Source: Hahella sp. HNIBRBA332
GTDB lineage: Bacteria; Pseudomonadota; Gammaproteobacteria; Pseudomonadales; Oleiphilaceae
DNA: 64,000 nucleotides
Reading direction: 5' to 3'
NCBI RefSeq assembly: GCF_030719035.1
Contig: NZ_CP132203.1
Coordinates: forward strand, 2,356,001-2,420,000
Shown: positions 60,861-64,000 of the stretch, piece after piece
How positions within the stretch are numbered: the first letter of the stretch is position 1
Layout: each line of letters begins with the position of its first letter
The notes under the pieces: model-generated
What the model was told of the DNA's origin: nothing
Databases searched by the model: none
Seen by the model: the letters and a program-made list of their open reading frames with translations, nothing else
Translations under genes and position numbers: made by a program

Positions 60861-61937
60861 ATGACGTTGAAAAAGTTCTCTCTGCTAACCAGTGTTTTCA
60901 TGTTTTTAACGGCATGCGCTGACTCGCTTGGCTGGATATCCAGGCCACAAGATCCTAAAGACAGGAATTATCGTATTGAGCAGGTGCGATTTCAGGGCGG
61001 CGACGCGAATGTCACGCTGGCCGGGGAGTTAACCCTGCCCCTGGGGCAAGGGCCGTTCCCGGCGATTATATTGATTACAGGCTCAGGCCCTCAGGATCGC
61101 AATGAGACCATCGCCAGCCATAAGCCTTTTCTGGTTTTGTCGGATTTCCTTACCCGCAATGGATTCGCGGTGCTTCGTTATGATGACAGAGGCGTTGGCG
61201 AAAGCACCGGTACGTTCTCAAGTGAGAACAGGTGGAAGCCCACCCTATCAGATTTTACGCAAGACGCCGCCGCTGCCTACCGGTTCATGCAGAACATCCC
61301 TGCAATCAACCAGGAAAAGATCGGTTTTCTTGGTCATTCGGAAGGCGGCTATATCGCTTCCGCGGCGTCGGAGTTTGTTCCCGCCGCATTCATGATTTTT
61401 CTCGCCGCGCCCGCCCTTCCCTTACTTCCTGATGTGATGGCCACGCAAGTGGCGGATATCGCGCGCTCGCAGGGTAAATCTCAGCAGGACATAGAACGGG
61501 AGAAAGCGTTATGCAGGGACCTTACGGAGATTCTGAGAACAAGCCCTTCCGTAGCGGATGCAAGAAGCCAAATAGAGAAACGCTTGCAGTCCCATGGCCT
61601 CACGCAAGCGGAAATAAAAGCCAACATGGAAGTATGGGGTTCGGATTGGGGACGTCATTACGCAAGTTACGATCCACTTCCTGTATTCAGGCGCTTTAAA
61701 AACCCCGTTCTGGCTCTGTTTGGCGGCAGCGACTTGCAAGTGTCGGCGGCTGAGAATGCGCCTGTCATGAAGCCTGTCCTGACTAACCCAGAATCCGAGG
61801 TGCTTGTATTAGACAACCTCAATCACCTGTTTCAACCTTCGGAAACAGGACGGATAGAAGACTACATATTGATCGATACAACGATTGATACCAGAGCGTT
61901 GAATGCGATCAGCGAATGGCTTTCTGGAATCTTGTAA
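60861..61937 (+). CDS. Lipoprotein alpha/beta-hydrolase (S9/DLH-like)
   Basis: 358 residues. The N terminus KKFSLLTSVFMFLTAC carries a lipobox (L-T-A-C, Cys19), so the enzyme is probably anchored to a membrane. The hydrolase fold shows ITGSGPQDRNE (oxyanion strand), YDDRGVGESTG, the nucleophile elbow GHSEGG (~159-164), an Asp in GGSDLQV (~290-296) and the His in LNHLFQ (~319). The N-terminal strands and GSGPQDR are typical of secreted acyl-peptidase or esterase-like proteins. Substrate not known. No clear operon partner. Confidence 0.85.
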   Translation: MTLKKFSLLTSVFMFLTACADSLGWISRPQDPKDRNYRIEQVRFQGGDANVTLAGELTLPLGQGPFPAIILITGSGPQDRNETIASHKPFLVLSDFLTRNGFAVLRYDDRGVGESTGTFSSENRWKPTLSDFTQDAAAAYRFMQNIPAINQEKIGFLGHSEGGYIASAASEFVPAAFMIFLAAPALPLLPDVMATQVADIARSQGKSQQDIEREKALCRDLTEILRTSPSVADARSQIEKRLQSHGLTQAEIKANMEVWGSDWGRHYASYDPLPVFRRFKNPVLALFGGSDLQVSAAENAPVMKPVLTNPESEVLVLDNLNHLFQPSETGRIEDYILIDTTIDTRALNAISEWLSGIL

Positions 61938-61997
61938 GCGTGAATTTTAGAGGGCTTATTCATGTCACTAACTAATCGACCATACTCGTCACATTAA

Positions 61998-62443
61998 CTA
62001 AATACAGGCCCACACCACGAACCTGACCTGTTCCGGCTGATAGCGGCCGGCGTCGATCAGCGCTTCAATCAACTTAATAACAGGTCCCCACTGAGTCCCG
62101 GCAAGGCGCCCGTATTCCTCAGCGAATGCTGGTCTCAGTAGTTCCGAGTAATACAAATGTGTGTAGCCAAAGTGCTCGTTAGCGCAACCTTTCTCTTCAC
62201 TCTCAAACGCTTTGATATCCTGAATATCCCTGAGGGTTTGATAGCTGGGGTTAGCGGGCAGCCCTCTTTCCATTGCGATAGGACAGACGTCTTTCCAGCC
62301 ATTTCCGATGCCGAAAAGTAAAACAGAGCCTATGTCGCACACGTCGACTAACGGTGAGATGTTCAGGAGCCCAAACCAGTGCTCACTGTCATCTGCGCTA
62401 TGGCTATAGTAACTTCCACCCAACCATCGATATCAATGCCCAT
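61998..62443 (-). pseudogene. Small gene related to 42819-43199, frameshifted near its 5' end
   Basis: The good start is the ATG at 62443, with GGGGGA 6 nt upstream and only 1 nt after the DUF3703 stop. It reads MGIDIDGWVEV, then goes out of frame. The rest of the protein (YYSHSADDSEHWFGLL onward, with ERGLPANPS and QVRFVVWACI) is in the next frame, where the only start is a poor TTG at 62423. One base appears to be missing between about 62400 and 62412. Restored, it would be about 148 residues in the same unassigned family as the 42819-43199 protein. A sequencing error is the main alternative. Confidence 0.6.
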
Positions 62444-62444
62444 A

Positions 62445-62828
62445 TCAGTCCCCCAGGCCGTTATCAGACTTGCTCTCCATACCCTCCCCACGCAACACCT
62501 CCTCCAACTCCTTCCGCACAGGCATGGGCGTGAACGCGTTGACGTTGGCGCCGCCGGTGTTGCCGATGGGGAGGCGGCCGGTCAGGTGGCCGAGTGGGGT
62601 CAGGAACAGGCGCCAGAGTTGCCCGAGGATTTCGCGTTGGTCCCGTTTCGCCCACCCTACCCGCAGCATCCAGAGGTGGACGTGAAAGTGCCAGCCCAGG
62701 CGGCGTTGTCCCAGGACATGGGCGTTTTCCAGATGCGTAAAAGCAGCGTCGAGGCGGCCCTGGCGCCAGTTATCCTGCGCGGCGTCCAATTCTGCGGCGA
62801 ACGCTTGTTGCAAAGCCGTAGTCATCAT
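62445..62828 (-). CDS. DUF3703-family protein
   Basis: 127 residues, soluble, tetratricopeptide-like helices: WRQGRLDAAFTHLENAHVLGQRRLGWHFHVHLWMLRVGW, then QLWRLFLTPLGHLTGRLPIGNTGGANVNAFTPMPV. This agrees well with DUF3703 (ERAHILGQR ... GRLPxGNTGxANVSAFxPMP). Function is unknown. Its stop is 1 nt from the start of the next gene, so they are coupled. The 3' end shows the C-rich to G-rich codon switch. Confidence 0.85.
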   Translation of the reverse strand: MMTTALQQAFAAELDAAQDNWRQGRLDAAFTHLENAHVLGQRRLGWHFHVHLWMLRVGWAKRDQREILGQLWRLFLTPLGHLTGRLPIGNTGGANVNAFTPMPVRKELEEVLRGEGMESKSDNGLGD

Positions 62829-63072
62829 TCATCTGTTCCCATATAGGCGCTTAAAGCGGAAGGACATTACGTTTATTGAGGTTAAAGGTTCTCGTCTTCA
62901 GTAGATCACTCACGAAAGCGGACGCCAAGCCCTTCTTCATTGTAGCGCCGCCTCCGCTCCCGGCAATCTGGCGCCCCTCTCGCATCCTGCTAGACTTTAT
63001 CGTTACACGGCGGTTTCTTCCGTCCTACTCTCCAGATTAATTTATTGATCGAAGTAGAGAGCACAGCGACTA

Positions 63073-64000
63073 ATGATCAAGCCTCGAAAGGAGTTGTCAC
63101 AGACAAATACGTCAGAGCGTCTGCGCCATTCCGCCCGCGTCGACCTGTGTTTGAGCATCGCGATTGTCACCGGATTGACCGCCCTGACCAGCTTATTTCA
63201 GATTGATCTGCTTGAAGGACTTTACGAGTATTCCCGGGCTCACGAAAGCTGGGAACTGGATGAGATCATCATAGCCCTTGGCTGGATCGGAATCGTCGCT
63301 GTGGCTTATGGCGTGCGCCGCCTGCAGGATATCAGAACCCTGAACCTGGAAATCGCTTCTCACGCCTATTACGACATTGTGACGGGCTTGCCCAACCGCG
63401 TGCTCGCCATCGACAGACTCCATCAAATGCTCGCCAGCGCGCAGCGCCGTGATTCACAGGTGGCGGTGCTGTTTCTGGATTTTGATAATTTCAAAGCCAT
63501 CAACGATAACCACGGTCACGCCAAAGGCGATATGTTGATCAAAAGCGTTGGCGAACGCCTGTCGCAACAGATTCGCCAGGGCGATACCGTCGCGCGACTG
63601 GGCGGCGATGAGTTCCTGATCCTGATTGATCTCGGTACCTCAGAGCGAGACATCCTTCCCACCGTATCGCGCATTGTCAAAACGCAGAAGCAGCCTCACC
63701 TACTGGGAGGCATTGAGGTCACCGTCGGTTTCAGCGTCGGCGTTGCGCTGTTTCCCAAGGACGCCAATACGCCGGAGAGTCTGTTGAAAGCGGCGGATAT
63801 GGCCATGTACCAATCCAAAAGCGATGGCAAGGGACAAGTGCAGTTCTATTGCGACGACATCGGCGCCCGACTCACCGAGCGGTATAAGCTGGAAAGAGGC
63901 CTGAAGCAGGCCATCCAGAACAAGGAGCTCTATCTCGTCTATCAGCCGCAAATCGATCTGCGGCAGCGTCGGGTGATCGGTTATGAAGCCCTCTGTCGCT
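63073..64000 (+). CDS. GGDEF/EAL protein with membrane anchor (partial)
   Basis: The gene starts at the ATG at 63073 and runs off the right edge; about 309 residues are visible. Two transmembrane segments (SIAIVTGLTALTSLF ~29-43; IIIALGWIGIVAVAYGV ~64-80) frame a short periplasmic loop. The GGDEF domain (~98-265) has DIVTGLPNR, the intact active-site motif RLGGDEF (~178-184) and FSVGVALFP, so it may make cyclic di-GMP. The EAL domain begins at YLVYQPQIDLRQRRVIGYEAL, with the EAL motif present at the edge. Its phosphodiesterase residues lie outside, so the net activity is not known. Confidence 0.88.
   Translation, partial: MIKPRKELSQTNTSERLRHSARVDLCLSIAIVTGLTALTSLFQIDLLEGLYEYSRAHESWELDEIIIALGWIGIVAVAYGVRRLQDIRTLNLEIASHAYYDIVTGLPNRVLAIDRLHQMLASAQRRDSQVAVLFLDFDNFKAINDNHGHAKGDMLIKSVGERLSQQIRQGDTVARLGGDEFLILIDLGTSERDILPTVSRIVKTQKQPHLLGGIEVTVGFSVGVALFPKDANTPESLLKAADMAMYQSKSDGKGQVQFYCDDIGARLTERYKLERGLKQAIQNKELYLVYQPQIDLRQRRVIGYEALCR

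Noticed and set aside
1..64000. tRNA, rRNA, CRISPR array, prophage or insertion sequence
   Set aside because: I looked for cloverleaf-type tRNA ends, spaced direct repeats of CRISPR type, and transposase or integrase motifs on both strands and found none that hold up by eye.

Overview
The window looks like a marine gammaproteobacterium of the Hahella type (order Oceanospirillales). This rests on the GC-rich gammaproteobacterial gene set (oppABCDF with a large aminopeptidase P, GGDEF/EAL, many orphan periplasmic binding proteins) and on a gene cluster whose order and domain plan match what I remember of the chejuenolide cluster of Hahella chejuensis and the lankacidin (lkc) cluster of Streptomyces rochei. 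No database was searched; family names come from motifs read by eye. There are no tRNA, rRNA, CRISPR, transposase or integrase genes. Patches of AT-rich sequence (1.0-2.1 kb, 35.4-36.3 kb, 37.4-43.7 kb, 53.5-56.1 kb) look like later arrivals.

Layout. 0-8.3 kb: start of a sensor gene, a DUF4917-like gene, two periplasmic solute-binding proteins with no transporter, and a 1.29-kilo-residue secreted G8-domain/VCBS-repeat protein; two copies of a REP-like palindromic repeat lie between them. 9.2-35.4 kb, all leftward: a trans-AT hybrid NRPS-PKS operon. In transcription order it encodes C-A(Gly)-PCP-KS; a free-standing DH; KR-cMT-ACP-ACP-KS-DH; a free malonyl-type AT; an LkcE-like FAD amine oxidase; an isochorismatase-fold protein; KR-ACP-KS-KR-ACP-KS; ACP-KS-ACP-TE; and an MFS exporter. 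The five KS domains carry no AT, so the discrete AT should load every ACP. Modules are split across proteins. The flavoenzyme would oxidise the acylated glycine and close a 17-membered carbocycle, and the MFS protein would export the product. A divergent HTH protein at 36.6 kb is the obvious candidate regulator, facing an AT-rich 1.2 kb spacer with strong inverted repeats.

37.4-43.7 kb: eleven small leftward genes, mostly unrecognised, AT-rich, with gene remnants between them; it resembles an immunity-gene or accessory-gene array. 44.0-51.6 kb: oppA-oppB-oppC-oppD-oppF followed by a proline-specific peptidase, that is, peptide uptake coupled to peptide hydrolysis, with a terminator-like hairpin after oppA. 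51.9-53.5 kb: a flavodoxin-fold NAD(P)H oxidoreductase divergent from its likely LysR regulator. 53.6-56.1 kb: a lipase-like toxin gene overlapping a candidate immunity gene, then a UPF0175 antitoxin-like gene. 56.2-59.9 kb: an unusual fusion of two unrelated solute-binding folds beside a single-domain homologue of its second half. 60.4-64.0 kb: a small coiled-coil membrane protein, a lipoprotein alpha/beta-hydrolase, a frameshifted small gene, a DUF3703 gene and the start of a GGDEF/EAL protein that leaves the window.

The NRPS-PKS cluster is the main biological system, but it appears to be a known type. The less described signals are a recurring codon-usage switch at the 3' ends of five unrelated genes, the two-fold binding-protein fusion, the toxin-immunity pair, and the AT-rich small-gene array.
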